From the NCBI GenBank assembly GCA_964415085.1, contig CAYPYI010000076.1, positions 1 through 6,407 of the forward strand: 6,407 nt of DNA. The letters run 5' to 3'. Origin of the DNA: CAYPYI01 sp964415085. GTDB lineage: Bacteria > Bacillota > Clostridia > Tissierellales > Tissierellaceae. Shown one piece after another: positions 1 through 5,907 of the stretch; the first letter of the stretch is position 1; every line of letters begins with the position of its first letter. The position numbers and the translations under genes are program-made. Below the pieces are notes generated by a model. The model was given only the letters and a program-made list of their open reading frames with translations, did no database searches and had not been told where the DNA came from.

Positions 1-207
1 TAATCCCTCTGGATGTAATACAGCAACATATGTATCATTTGCAAATACTAACTTTGGTCCTACTGAACCATAGTCTGCATCTTTTACATTTTCAAGTAAT
101 ATATTCTCTTTTTCGCTTAACTTTTCTTTATTTTTATTATTGCTACAAGACGTTAGGATTAATCCGAACATTAAAATTAAAATTATTGCTTTTACCTTAT
201 CTTTCAT
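1..207 (-). CDS. Lipoprotein, N-terminal part (runs off the left edge)
   Basis: This frame starts at the ATG at 207-205 and stays open to the window edge, giving 69 residues with no stop. Residues 1-20 form a lysine-containing start and a hydrophobic stretch ending in the lipobox LTSC, with the lipidated cysteine at residue 21. A polar, lysine- and asparagine-rich tether (SNNKNKEK) follows. The product is therefore predicted to be exported and anchored to the outer face of the membrane. A purine-rich ribosome site (AGGTGGAG, 220-213) lies 5 nt before the ATG. Only 44 nt, with no terminator, separate it from the lipoprotein gene upstream on the same strand, so the two are probably co-transcribed. 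The visible mature part (VGPKLVFANDTYVAVLHPEGL) is too short to assign a family; it looks like the first strands of a beta-rich domain. Lipoprotein call firm, function unknown. Confidence 0.8.
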   Translation of the reverse strand, partial: MKDKVKAIILILMFGLILTSCSNNKNKEKLSEKENILLENVKDADYGSVGPKLVFANDTYVAVLHPEGL

Positions 208-251
208 CTAATCTCCACCTTTTTTGTTAAAGACAGTATGTTTTCCAACTT

Positions 252-629
252 TTATATTTCATTAAATTTTAGCCTTAATTTTCCTTCAGCTTTATTATCT
301 ATACTTTCGAAATATAAGTTCCAGTCTCCTACTAACTTTTCAAACTCTTTAATTTCAATAAATTCCTCTTCAGAGTTTACTATTTCTGTCCACCTAACAT
401 TACCTTCTGGATCTATAAGTTCGAACTCTACTTCTCCTTTTGTAAGTTCAATTTCAATTTTCAAGCTCATTCCGTCAAAATTCTCTTTAACTTCATAGTA
501 GTATGTATCATGTATGGATTGTCCTTCTTTTATACTATAACTTGCTTTACTTTCATTTTTTACAATACAACCTGTTACTAGTACTGAAACTATTAAAATA
601 CTAAGAATAAGAATTATCCTCTTTTTCAT
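252..629 (-). CDS. Small lipoprotein with a predicted beta-sandwich domain, function unknown
   Basis: This encodes 125 residues. Residues 1-20 are a lipoprotein signal peptide (MKKR start, hydrophobic core) ending in the lipobox VTGC, with the lipidated cysteine at 21. The mature part, about 105 residues, alternates polar and hydrophobic residues in strand-like blocks: a YYYEV segment, then SLKIEIELTKGEVEFELIDP, then a C-terminal WNLYFES and LRLKF. The 'ELIDPEGNVRW' turn resembles that of small extracellular jelly-roll domains such as the pre-peptidase C-terminal type, but that comparison is from memory. The start is well supported: GGAGGCG (640-634) sits 4 nt before the ATG. It is the first gene of a probable two-gene lipoprotein operon, with a promoter proposed at 669-698. 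No catalytic motif was seen, so a binding or structural role at the cell surface is the most that can be inferred. Confidence 0.82.
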   Translation of the reverse strand: MKKRIILILSILIVSVLVTGCIVKNESKASYSIKEGQSIHDTYYYEVKENFDGMSLKIEIELTKGEVEFELIDPEGNVRWTEIVNSEEEFIEIKEFEKLVGDWNLYFESIDNKAEGKLRLKFNEI

Positions 630-668
630 AATACGCCTCCAAATTTTATTTTCTTAATTTACAACTTC

Positions 669-698
669 ATTGTATCATAATATAATTTATTATTCTAA
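669..698 (-). promoter_or_regulatory. Likely promoter of the two-lipoprotein operon (extended -10)
   Basis: On the minus strand a TACAAT -10 box (674-669) is preceded by TG one base upstream (677-676), giving the extended -10 pattern TGnTACAAT. The best -35 candidate, TTAGAA (698-693), is 18 bp upstream and matches TTGACA at only three positions, which fits an extended -10 promoter. Transcription would begin near 662, about 30 nt before the lipoprotein ATG at 629. Confidence 0.5.
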
Positions 699-709
699 AT
701 ATATATATA

Positions 710-735
710 CCTACCATCTTTTTAAAGATAGTAGG
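710..735 (-). terminator. Hairpin downstream of the MerR-type regulator gene
   Basis: Two 12-nt arms (710-721 and 724-735) can pair throughout in minus-strand RNA, with one G-U wobble; the innermost pairs must open to make a loop. It lies 18 nt past the regulator's stop codon and just before the promoter of the lipoprotein genes, the position of a terminator. On the minus strand it is followed by alternating TATATATAT rather than a proper T-run, so termination may be weak. On the plus strand four T's follow. Confidence 0.5.
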
Positions 736-753
736 TTTTATGATAGGTTATAT

Positions 754-1566
754 CTATTTTTTTATAGGAAAACATGATTCTGTTACCCATTTATTTGGAT
801 CCTTTTCTTGTGCTGGACTTACATGATAGATATTAAACATTGGTCCATCTAGCTTATAGTTATTTGATAGTATATAGTTTGCAATCATTTGGTTTACAAT
901 ATCTAATTTCTCATATCCTCCTGTAAATGTTATACTGCAAATTAATTTTTCTTCGGTTTCTTTTACCAAAACTCTATCCTGATTTGAATAGTCCCCTACA
1001 ACTGCTAATTGAACTTCTACATCAACATCTTCTTCCTTATATTCAGCATCATGAAATATTGCTCTAGAATAACATGGATTATCTAGTTCCACTTTATTTT
1101 TAATCATGTATTCTGATATTTCCCTCCAAAGAGATCCTTCTTCTTCATATGACGATATAGTATCTCTTAAAGATATCACTTTTAAACTTGGAAAAGTTTT
1201 TTCGATTATATTGTACTCCATTATATCCGACTCCTTTTTTATTTTTAATAAGGAGTATTCAAGTAGTTTGAGCTGATCTAATGATTTATTATATTCTTTT
1301 AATATTACATCCTTTTGAGTATCTAAAAGTTTAGATAAATTTTCTTTATCATCTTCTTTTAATATGTTTTTTATATCCTTTGTGCCAAATCCAATATTCT
1401 GAAGATATTTTATATTACAAGCATCTACCAATTGATGCTCCTCATAATACCTATATCCAGTTATTTCATCGACTCTTTCAGGTTTTAATAAATCTTTTTC
1501 ATCAAAGTATCTTAACATTCTAACGCTTATCATACTCAATCTAGAAAAATCTCCTATTTTTAACAT
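754..1566 (-). CDS. MerR-family transcriptional activator with GyrI-like effector-binding domain
   Basis: This 270-residue protein has the length and layout of BmrR-type one-component regulators. Residues 2-70 are the MerR winged-helix domain: 'KIGDFSRLSMISVRMLRYFDE' is the helix-turn-helix, 'LLKPERVDEITGYRYY' the wing, and 'IKYLQNIGFGTKDI' the second helical pair. Residues about 72-112 form a charged dimerisation coiled coil. Residues about 118-268 match the GyrI-like ligand domain, ending in the usual 'W-x-TE-x-x-FP' pattern with Glu263. Family knowledge: such proteins bind a small hydrophobic or cationic molecule and activate promoters with over-long spacers by untwisting the DNA. GGAGGG (1577-1572) lies 5 nt before the ATG. 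Its own promoter (1606-1636) has the right geometry for autoregulation. No efflux pump or enzyme gene is adjacent, so the ligand and any other target are unknown. Confidence 0.92.
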   Translation of the reverse strand: MLKIGDFSRLSMISVRMLRYFDEKDLLKPERVDEITGYRYYEEHQLVDACNIKYLQNIGFGTKDIKNILKEDDKENLSKLLDTQKDVILKEYNKSLDQLKLLEYSLLKIKKESDIMEYNIIEKTFPSLKVISLRDTISSYEEEGSLWREISEYMIKNKVELDNPCYSRAIFHDAEYKEEDVDVEVQLAVVGDYSNQDRVLVKETEEKLICSITFTGGYEKLDIVNQMIANYILSNNYKLDGPMFNIYHVSPAQEKDPNKWVTESCFPIKK

Positions 1567-1605
1567 TCTATCCCTCCGTACATGTACTTAACTTAAGTTA
1601 TTTTT

Positions 1606-1636
1606 ATAATAACACCTAACACAATGTTAGAGTCAA
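1606..1636 (-). promoter_or_regulatory. MerR-type promoter and operator (19-bp spacer with inverted repeat)
   Basis: On the minus strand a TTGACT -35 box (1636-1631) and a TATTAT -10 box (1611-1606) are separated by exactly 19 bp (1630-1612). Inside the spacer sits the inverted repeat CTAACA-N3-TGTTAG (1616-1630). A 19-bp spacer holding a dyad is the established hallmark of promoters activated by MerR-family proteins, which twist the DNA to realign the two boxes. It drives the MerR gene that begins at 1566, so positive autoregulation on ligand binding is expected. Confidence 0.82.
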
Positions 1637-1637
1637 T

Positions 1638-1673
1638 AAAAAACTTCTAAGTAAATTATTAATTACCTAGAAG
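1638..1673 (-). terminator. Intrinsic terminator of the TTG-start membrane protein gene, overlapping its 3' end
   Basis: On the minus strand an 11-bp stem (1673-1663 with 1654-1644, one G-U wobble) closes an 8-nt loop and is followed by six T's (1643-1638). The last codons of the membrane protein gene make up the first arm, and its TAA stop (1661-1659) falls in the loop. The T-tract ends one base before the -35 box of the MerR gene, so it insulates that promoter from readthrough. Confidence 0.8.
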
Positions 1674-2111
1674 CTTTATTTTTTCTATTACCTTTTCTAT
1701 TTTTTCTCTATCTTCATTTCTAAATCTTTCATAAGATATACCTCTGCTACTTTTTACTCTTAGTTCAAAATAGTCTTTATTCTTTTTTTCTTTTATGTAT
1801 ATATCTTTTACCTCTGAAAACTTTATAGGAATAACTAACAATCCTCTTCCAACTGTAAAATAAAAACTGTCTTCTCCCACTCCTTTTACCACAACTCCAC
1901 TTATGAAAAAAAGCGAACCAAATATAGCTATTATATATGACATAAAGTCATTTCTAGTTACATAGGCTATAAATATTAGTATAAAAAAAGTTAAAACTAA
2001 AATAACTTTTTCTAACTTTGAAATATAGACTCTAAGCTTAATTTTATTTAATTTAAATATATTCATAAAGCAAATTAAAGTAAACAATATAAAAAGTAAT
2101 ATATCTAACAA
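1659..2111 (-). CDS. Small membrane protein with a cytosolic PH-like beta domain, TTG start
   Basis: This encodes 150 residues. Three hydrophobic segments (about 2-18, 34-51 and 56-74) are followed by a soluble region of about 75 residues with strand-like alternation: 'FYFTVGRGLLVIPIKFSEVKDIYI', then 'YFELRVKSS', then a C-terminal charged helix. This order, membrane segments then a small beta barrel capped by a helix, recalls bacterial PH-like and DUF5673-type membrane proteins, but the family is not certain. The start is TTG at 2111-2109: AGGAGGGG (2124-2117) lies 5 nt before it, whereas the first internal ATG (residue 16) would cut off the first membrane segment and has no ribosome site. 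It diverges from the TraX-like operon and ends in its own terminator, so it is probably a single-gene unit. No catalytic residues are evident. Confidence 0.78.
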   Translation of the reverse strand: MLDILLFILFTLICFMNIFKLNKIKLRVYISKLEKVILVLTFFILIFIAYVTRNDFMSYIIAIFGSLFFISGVVVKGVGEDSFYFTVGRGLLVIPIKFSEVKDIYIKEKKNKDYFELRVKSSRGISYERFRNEDREKIEKVIEKIKLLGN

Positions 2112-2116
2112 GCTAA

Positions 2117-2124
2117 CCCCTCCT
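2117..2124 (-). promoter_or_regulatory. Ribosome site that fixes the TTG start
   Basis: AGGAGGGG on the minus strand, 5 nt before TTG at 2111-2109. It is the only strong Shine-Dalgarno match near the start of this gene, so it selects the TTG over the downstream ATG at residue 16. Confidence 0.75.
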
Positions 2125-2125
2125 A

Positions 2126-2149
2126 ATTATTAATATATTAATAATATCA
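2126..2149 (-). promoter_or_regulatory. Candidate extended -10 promoter overlapping a 20-bp palindrome
   Basis: On the minus strand TATTAT (2146-2141) is preceded by TG one base upstream (2149-2148), an extended -10 pattern pointing at the TTG-start gene; no good -35 is visible. A perfect 20-bp palindrome made only of A and T (2126-2145) overlaps this box and the expected start site, where a repressor could act. In DNA this AT-rich, both elements could arise by chance. Confidence 0.35.
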
Positions 2150-2173
2150 TAATTATTTTATTTATTGATATTT

Positions 2174-2210
2174 TTCTTTATTTATTAATTCTTTATAAAA
2201 TCTTTATAAT
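2174..2210 (+). promoter_or_regulatory. Candidate promoter of the TraX/two-component operon with TCTTTAT repeats
   Basis: A consensus -10 TATAAT (2205-2210) lies 38 nt before the TraX-like ATG. The -35 position 17 bp upstream reads TTATTA (2182-2187), a poor match. TCTTTAT occurs three times, at 2175-2181, 2190-2196 and 2201-2207. The last two share nine bases (TCTTTATAA) and are 11 bp apart, about one helical turn, the arrangement OmpR-family regulators usually bind. The third copy runs into the -10 box itself. Confidence 0.45.
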
Positions 2211-2248
2211 TTAGTCATATTATTAATATAAATAAAAGGAGGATTATT

Positions 2249-3085
2249 ATGAATACAAAAAAATTACAAAAAGGATTTACATCTTTCGATTTAAAAATTA
2301 TGGCTTTAGTCTTAATGTTACTTGATCATATTTATTATATTTTTGAATTTACAGGTAATATACCCGTTTGGTTTTCTTGGCTTGGTAGGATTTCTGGCGG
2401 ATTATTTTTATTTACTATGATTGAAGGTTACTCTCATACTTCTAATAAAAGAAAATACTTTTTTAGAATATATATATTAGGGGTTATTATGAGCTTTGTT
2501 AAATATCTTATTTCTTTTTCACCAAATCTTATAAGAGGCGATGGATTTTTCCCACAAAATGGTGTATTACAAACTTTTTCTTTACTTATTATTATATTTA
2601 TAGGTATTGATTTTATAAAAGAAAAGAAATATTTAAAGGGATTATTAATTATATTTTCTACTACAATATTAAGTTATATGTTTTTCACCTTTATCCGTAT
2701 ATCACCTCTAGCAATTAACTTGAAAAATATCTTATATATTATATTTACAAGTTTAGTTCCTTCTGTATTTGTTGCTGAAGGTGGTATATTTGTAGTATTA
2801 TCAGGTATAATATTATATATATTTAGAGATAAAAGAAAGTTACAGGCTATTTTTTATTCTTTATTTATTTTAGCATGGATGATTATTATTCCTATTATGT
2901 ATATAGAGCCTATTAGTCTTAAGCTAATGTTTACTGACTACTATGAATGGATGGGAGCTTTTGCATCTTTAATCTTTATTAAATATAATGGAGAAAAGGG
3001 TAAATCTATGAAAAAACTATTCTATATATTTTACCCAGCTCATATTTATATTCTTTATATAATTTCACTTATTATTTATAAATAA
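2249..3085 (+). CDS. TraX-family multi-pass membrane protein (acyltransferase-like)
   Basis: This 278-residue, strongly hydrophobic protein has about eight predicted membrane spans. Its N-terminal third carries the TraX pattern: 'FDLKIMALVLMLLDHI' with Asp26-His27, 'WLGRISGGLFLFTMIEGYSHT' with Gly46-Arg47, Glu59-Gly60 and His63-Thr64, and then the 'KRKYFFRIY' loop. The C-terminal end has 'YIFYPAHIYIL', the Tyr-Pro-x-His motif common in this family. F-plasmid TraX acetylates pilin; chromosomal Gram-positive homologues are often labelled conjugation proteins but have no proven substrate. No pilin or transfer gene is present, so modification of a cell-surface molecule is a more reasonable inference. 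AAGGAGG (2236-2242) sits 6 nt before the ATG. It is the first gene of a run with the response regulator 16 nt downstream and the kinase after it. Confidence 0.87.
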   Translation: MNTKKLQKGFTSFDLKIMALVLMLLDHIYYIFEFTGNIPVWFSWLGRISGGLFLFTMIEGYSHTSNKRKYFFRIYILGVIMSFVKYLISFSPNLIRGDGFFPQNGVLQTFSLLIIIFIGIDFIKEKKYLKGLLIIFSTTILSYMFFTFIRISPLAINLKNILYIIFTSLVPSVFVAEGGIFVVLSGIILYIFRDKRKLQAIFYSLFILAWMIIIPIMYIEPISLKLMFTDYYEWMGAFASLIFIKYNGEKGKSMKKLFYIFYPAHIYILYIISLIIYK

Positions 3086-3101
3086 TTATTAGGAGGGCAA
3101 T

Positions 3102-3776
3102 ATGAAAACAATATTGATTGTAGATGATGAAAAAGATTTGGTTAATATTATATCTGATGCTTTAACTTTAAATAATTATAATACTCTAAAAGCTTATAAT
3201 GGGTTTGAAGCTATCCAGCTTTCTAAAAATAATCCAGATTTAATTTTATTAGATATTATGATGCCAGATATAGATGGATATGATGTTATTAAAGCTATAA
3301 GAGATAATGTAAATTGCCCTATAATTTTTTTATCTGCTAAAGATGAAGAAATGGATATTATAAAAGGTTTAGCTTTAGGAGGAGATGACTATTTAACTAA
3401 GCCCTTTAGTCTAAAAGAGCTTATATTTAGGATTAAGGCTCATTTAAGACGTGAAAGTCGTGATATAGCACCTTCAAATGTTTTAAATTATGGTAATCTT
3501 TACATTGATCTTAAAGGATATAAGATAAGTTTTTATGATAAGGTTATACCTCTTACTAAAACTGAATTTGAGATTGTTGAACTGTTAAGTTTAAACCCTG
3601 GTCAGGTTTTTTCTAAAGAACTTATTTACGAAAAGATTTGGGGATATGATGGCCAGTCCGATATATCTACTATAACTGAACATATTAAAAAAATAAGAGG
3701 AAAGTTTCACGAAGTTGATGATTCAATAAACTACATTAAAACCGTTTGGGGAATTGGCTATAAGTGGGAGGAATAA
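3102..3776 (+). CDS. OmpR/PhoB-family response regulator
   Basis: This 224-residue protein has the standard two-domain layout. The receiver domain (about 1-118) has the acidic pair Asp8-Asp9 for Mg2+, the phosphoacceptor Asp51 in 'LILLDIMMPDIDGYD', Ser78 in the Thr/Ser switch position and the conserved Lys100 in 'YLTKPF'. The winged-helix DNA-binding domain (about 126-222) shows 'LTKTEFEIVELLSLNPG', the recognition helix region 'TITEHIKKIRGKF' and the C-terminal wing 'IKTVWGIGYKW'. All residues needed for phosphorylation are present, so it should be functional. The start is supported by AGGAGGG (3091-3097) 4 nt before the ATG. The kinase begins one base after its stop, so the pair is almost certainly translationally coupled and cognate. 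Targets are unknown; the repeats at 2174-2210 in front of this operon are a candidate site. Confidence 0.95.
   Translation: MKTILIVDDEKDLVNIISDALTLNNYNTLKAYNGFEAIQLSKNNPDLILLDIMMPDIDGYDVIKAIRDNVNCPIIFLSAKDEEMDIIKGLALGGDDYLTKPFSLKELIFRIKAHLRRESRDIAPSNVLNYGNLYIDLKGYKISFYDKVIPLTKTEFEIVELLSLNPGQVFSKELIYEKIWGYDGQSDISTITEHIKKIRGKFHEVDDSINYIKTVWGIGYKWEE
3766..3772 (+). promoter_or_regulatory. Ribosome site that fixes the kinase start
   Basis: GGGAGGA, inside the last codons of the response regulator gene, is 5 nt before the ATG at 3778. An in-frame TTG at 3754 would add eight residues but has no ribosome site, so 3778 is preferred. Confidence 0.75.
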
Positions 3777-3777
3777 T

Positions 3778-5196
3778 ATGAAGAGTAAAAATTTTAAGTC
3801 TATGTTTATAATTTCATTTATTAAAACACTCGCATTTAGTCTTATGCTTACTTTATTATGTATTACTATTTGGGTTTATTTAGTTAATAATTTATTTTTA
3901 CCTGCTAATTACTATGAAAAGCAAGTACCTGATATAGTAGAGTCTATTACAAAAATTAATGTTCTAGACAAAAATAATAAGGATAAAATAGATAAGTTGG
4001 TTCCTAGTCCATTTGTTGAATATCAAGTTTTTGATAAATATGGTAATCTGTTTTATGCAAGTGATGATACTTCTTTTTTAAATGAAGATAAGGATTTCTT
4101 AAAAGTAATTAATACTACAACTTATTTAAAAGGTAATACCTTTTATAAAGTTTTTCCTCTAACTGATGAAAATAATGAGTTCTATGCAGCTGTAGGTATC
4201 TTATATAGTCTTAGTTCAAATTTTGTTAATAAAAATAATATATTTAATTATTTGAGTAAATTCTTTATATTCTTACCTTTTATATTTATTACTTTATTTT
4301 CAATATACTATGCTAGAAAAATTTCAAACAAATTAAAAAAGCCTTTAGATGAGCTATCTTTAGCTAGTCAAAAAATAGAAAATGAAGAGCTAAACTTCAA
4401 TCTAGAATACGATAATAATGATGAGTTTAAAGATTTATTTAATGCTTTTGAAAATATGAGATCTAGTCTTGAGTCTTCTTTACACTCCCAGTGGGAAATT
4501 GAAAATTTACGTAAAGAAAATCTTGCCAATATAGCTCACGATTTAAAGACTCCACTTACTGTTATTAAAACATATTCAGAAGCTATGTCATTTAATATGG
4601 TTCCTGAAGATAAAATTACAGAGTATGCAAGTATAATTAATAGAAATAGTGATAGAGCTTTAAAGATGGTTATGGACATTAATATGATAACTAAACTTGA
4701 AAATTTAGATTATAAATTAAATCCTATATATGTTAATATTAAAGATTTTTTTACTGAAAAATTAAGTGAATATAAGTATTTATTAGAAGAGAATAACTTT
4801 TCACTTGAAGTTGATATTTTAGATTTAAAAAATAATAGTAAAAATTATTATGACCTTAATGTTATTAGCATTATACTTGATAATATTATAAGTAATTCTA
4901 CTAACTACTCTCAAGGAAATAAGATAAGTATAAAGATAAAAATTGAATCTGATCTTGTCAATGTTACTATAAAAGATAATGGAATAGGATTTAGTGAAAA
5001 AGACTTAAAATATGCTACTACAAAGTTTTATAGAGGTGATGATGCCAGAAAAAACTCTGGTAGCACTGGGCTGGGCCTATATATCTCTAACAGACTTTCT
5101 AATATTCACGGTGGTAATATTTATATTAATAATAATATTGATGGGGGTTCTTTAGTTTGTGTAGAATTTAGACCTATAGATATAAAAAAACAGTAG
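3778..5196 (+). CDS. Membrane sensor histidine kinase
   Basis: This encodes 472 residues from the ATG one base after the response regulator's stop. Two membrane spans (about 13-38 and 161-179) enclose an extracytoplasmic sensor region of about 120 residues with no recognised ligand motif. A HAMP linker (about 180-235) includes 'LKKPLDELSLAS' and 'NDEFKDLFNAFENM'. The HisKA dimerisation helix carries 'NIAHDLKTPLTVIKTY', with phosphoacceptor His254 and the HDxxT motif typical of kinases that also dephosphorylate their partner. The catalytic domain has an N box with Asn373 ('DNIISNSTNYS'), the G1 box 'DNGIGF' (400-405), an F box around 'TTKFYRGD' and the G2 box 'GLGL' (431-434). All catalytic motifs are intact. 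The partner is the upstream regulator; the large outer loop suggests sensing of an envelope signal, which is inference. Its TAG stop lies inside the shared terminator hairpin. Confidence 0.95.
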   Translation: MKSKNFKSMFIISFIKTLAFSLMLTLLCITIWVYLVNNLFLPANYYEKQVPDIVESITKINVLDKNNKDKIDKLVPSPFVEYQVFDKYGNLFYASDDTSFLNEDKDFLKVINTTTYLKGNTFYKVFPLTDENNEFYAAVGILYSLSSNFVNKNNIFNYLSKFFIFLPFIFITLFSIYYARKISNKLKKPLDELSLASQKIENEELNFNLEYDNNDEFKDLFNAFENMRSSLESSLHSQWEIENLRKENLANIAHDLKTPLTVIKTYSEAMSFNMVPEDKITEYASIINRNSDRALKMVMDINMITKLENLDYKLNPIYVNIKDFFTEKLSEYKYLLEENNFSLEVDILDLKNNSKNYYDLNVISIILDNIISNSTNYSQGNKISIKIKIESDLVNVTIKDNGIGFSEKDLKYATTKFYRGDDARKNSGSTGLGLYISNRLSNIHGGNIYINNNIDGGSLVCVEFRPIDIKKQ

Positions 5197-5219
5197 TACA
5201 AAAGGCATACTACTGTTTT
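5184..5219. terminator. Bidirectional terminator shared by the kinase operon and the sortase gene
   Basis: This hairpin has a perfect 12-bp stem (5187-5198 with 5208-5219) and a 9-nt loop. In the minus direction it is followed by seven T's in total (5190-5184, partly inside the stem), a good intrinsic terminator for the sortase gene. In the plus direction only four T's (5216-5219) are available, so it ends the kinase operon less strongly. The kinase stop (5194-5196) and part of the sortase stop (5218-5220) lie inside the stem. Confidence 0.85.
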
Positions 5220-5871
5220 AATACTCTTTAATATCTATTAACTTTCCTATAACAAATAATCTCTTACCCGTTCTTTTATTATTATCATAATCACAATTCA
5301 TAATTGATACTATATTATGACCATACTTTTCAATTCTAGAATCCTCTATCATGTCTAGCCTATCTGCATTTACAATTTCTCTATCTACAACCTCATAAAT
5401 ATATATATTTTCTTTATCTGTTATTTCAATTTCATCCCCTATATTTACTTTATTTAAGTTGTATAATAGTTTATTGTTAAACCCATAATGACCTGCTATT
5501 GCATAATTTCCTTCTCCTAAAGTTTGGTTTTCTTTCATTGTACAAACTCCTGTAAGAAGTTTATCATTAGATATTCCTTCAAATAAAACTAAATCTATAT
5601 CTACGCTGTCAATTTTTAACTTTCCTATCATAGATTCTTTTAATTTATCACTTATATCTAAAATTTCAGTATTTGGCTTTATATATTCAACCATATCAAA
5701 ATCATAGTCATAATCTTTATTTTGGTTTTCTCTTATTTCTTCTTTATCAATATCTTCAAATTGCTTATTTACTTCAGAGATTTTTTTATCCATAAAAAAT
5801 GTATAGATATTTTTACTGTTTAATAAAACTAGTCCGATTAAAATTATTATAATTGATTTTTTCTTATTCAT
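5218..5871 (-). CDS. Sortase (transpeptidase), probably class A-like
   Basis: This 217-residue protein is a membrane-bound cysteine transpeptidase that cleaves an LPxTG-type signal and joins the protein to the cell wall. A short cytoplasmic start is followed by one membrane span (about 6-18). An acidic stalk (about 35-62, including YDYDFD) leads into the sortase domain (about 82-213). The catalytic triad is visible: His128 in 'YAIAGHYG', Cys193 in 'IVSIMNCDYD' and Arg204 in 'GKRLFVIG'. The motif before the cysteine, SIMNC, departs from the usual TLxTC. There is no C-terminal membrane span, which argues against a pilus-building class C enzyme. The gene lies 36 nt after an LPRTG wall protein, its likely substrate. 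No Shine-Dalgarno sequence adjoins the ATG: the preceding bases are the T-run of a hairpin. An in-frame stop further upstream and the lack of other starts keep ATG 5871 as the best choice. Confidence 0.9.
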   Translation of the reverse strand: MNKKKSIIIILIGLVLLNSKNIYTFFMDKKISEVNKQFEDIDKEEIRENQNKDYDYDFDMVEYIKPNTEILDISDKLKESMIGKLKIDSVDIDLVLFEGISNDKLLTGVCTMKENQTLGEGNYAIAGHYGFNNKLLYNLNKVNIGDEIEITDKENIYIYEVVDREIVNADRLDMIEDSRIEKYGHNIVSIMNCDYDNNKRTGKRLFVIGKLIDIKEY

Positions 5872-5877
5872 AGTGTT

Positions 5878-5906
5878 AAAAAAGGTAGGTTTAAACCTAC
5901 CTTTTT
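5878..5906 (-). terminator. Perfect palindromic hairpin between the wall protein and sortase genes
   Basis: A perfect 28-bp palindrome (5879-5906, centre 5892/5893) can fold into a stem of about 12 bp with a 4-nt loop. On the minus strand it is followed by T's, six in a row at 5883-5878. This is the form of a strong intrinsic terminator. It begins 1 nt after the stop codon of the LPRTG gene and ends 6 nt before the sortase ATG, so it may cut sortase expression relative to its substrate. Confidence 0.82.
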
Positions 5907-5907
5907 A

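Noticed and set aside
30..230. Plus-strand open frame of 66 codons
   Set aside because: It is antisense to a lipoprotein gene with a clear lipobox and ribosome site, and its composition is a low-complexity Leu/Phe/Tyr shadow.
238..498. Plus-strand open frame of 86 codons
   Set aside because: It is antisense to the 125-residue lipoprotein gene; serine/phenylalanine-rich shadow translation with no supporting ribosome site.
2126..2145. Palindrome as an intrinsic terminator
   Set aside because: Pure A/T stem without G-C pairs or T-tract, located upstream of gene starts rather than after gene ends.
2249..3085. Conjugative element suggested by the TraX name
   Set aside because: No relaxase, coupling protein, pilin, integrase or attachment repeats are visible; the family name alone is not evidence for conjugation.
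3754..3777. Longer start for the kinase at an in-frame TTG
   Set aside because: It lies within the response regulator gene without a ribosome site, whereas the ATG at 3778 has GGGAGGA at the right distance.
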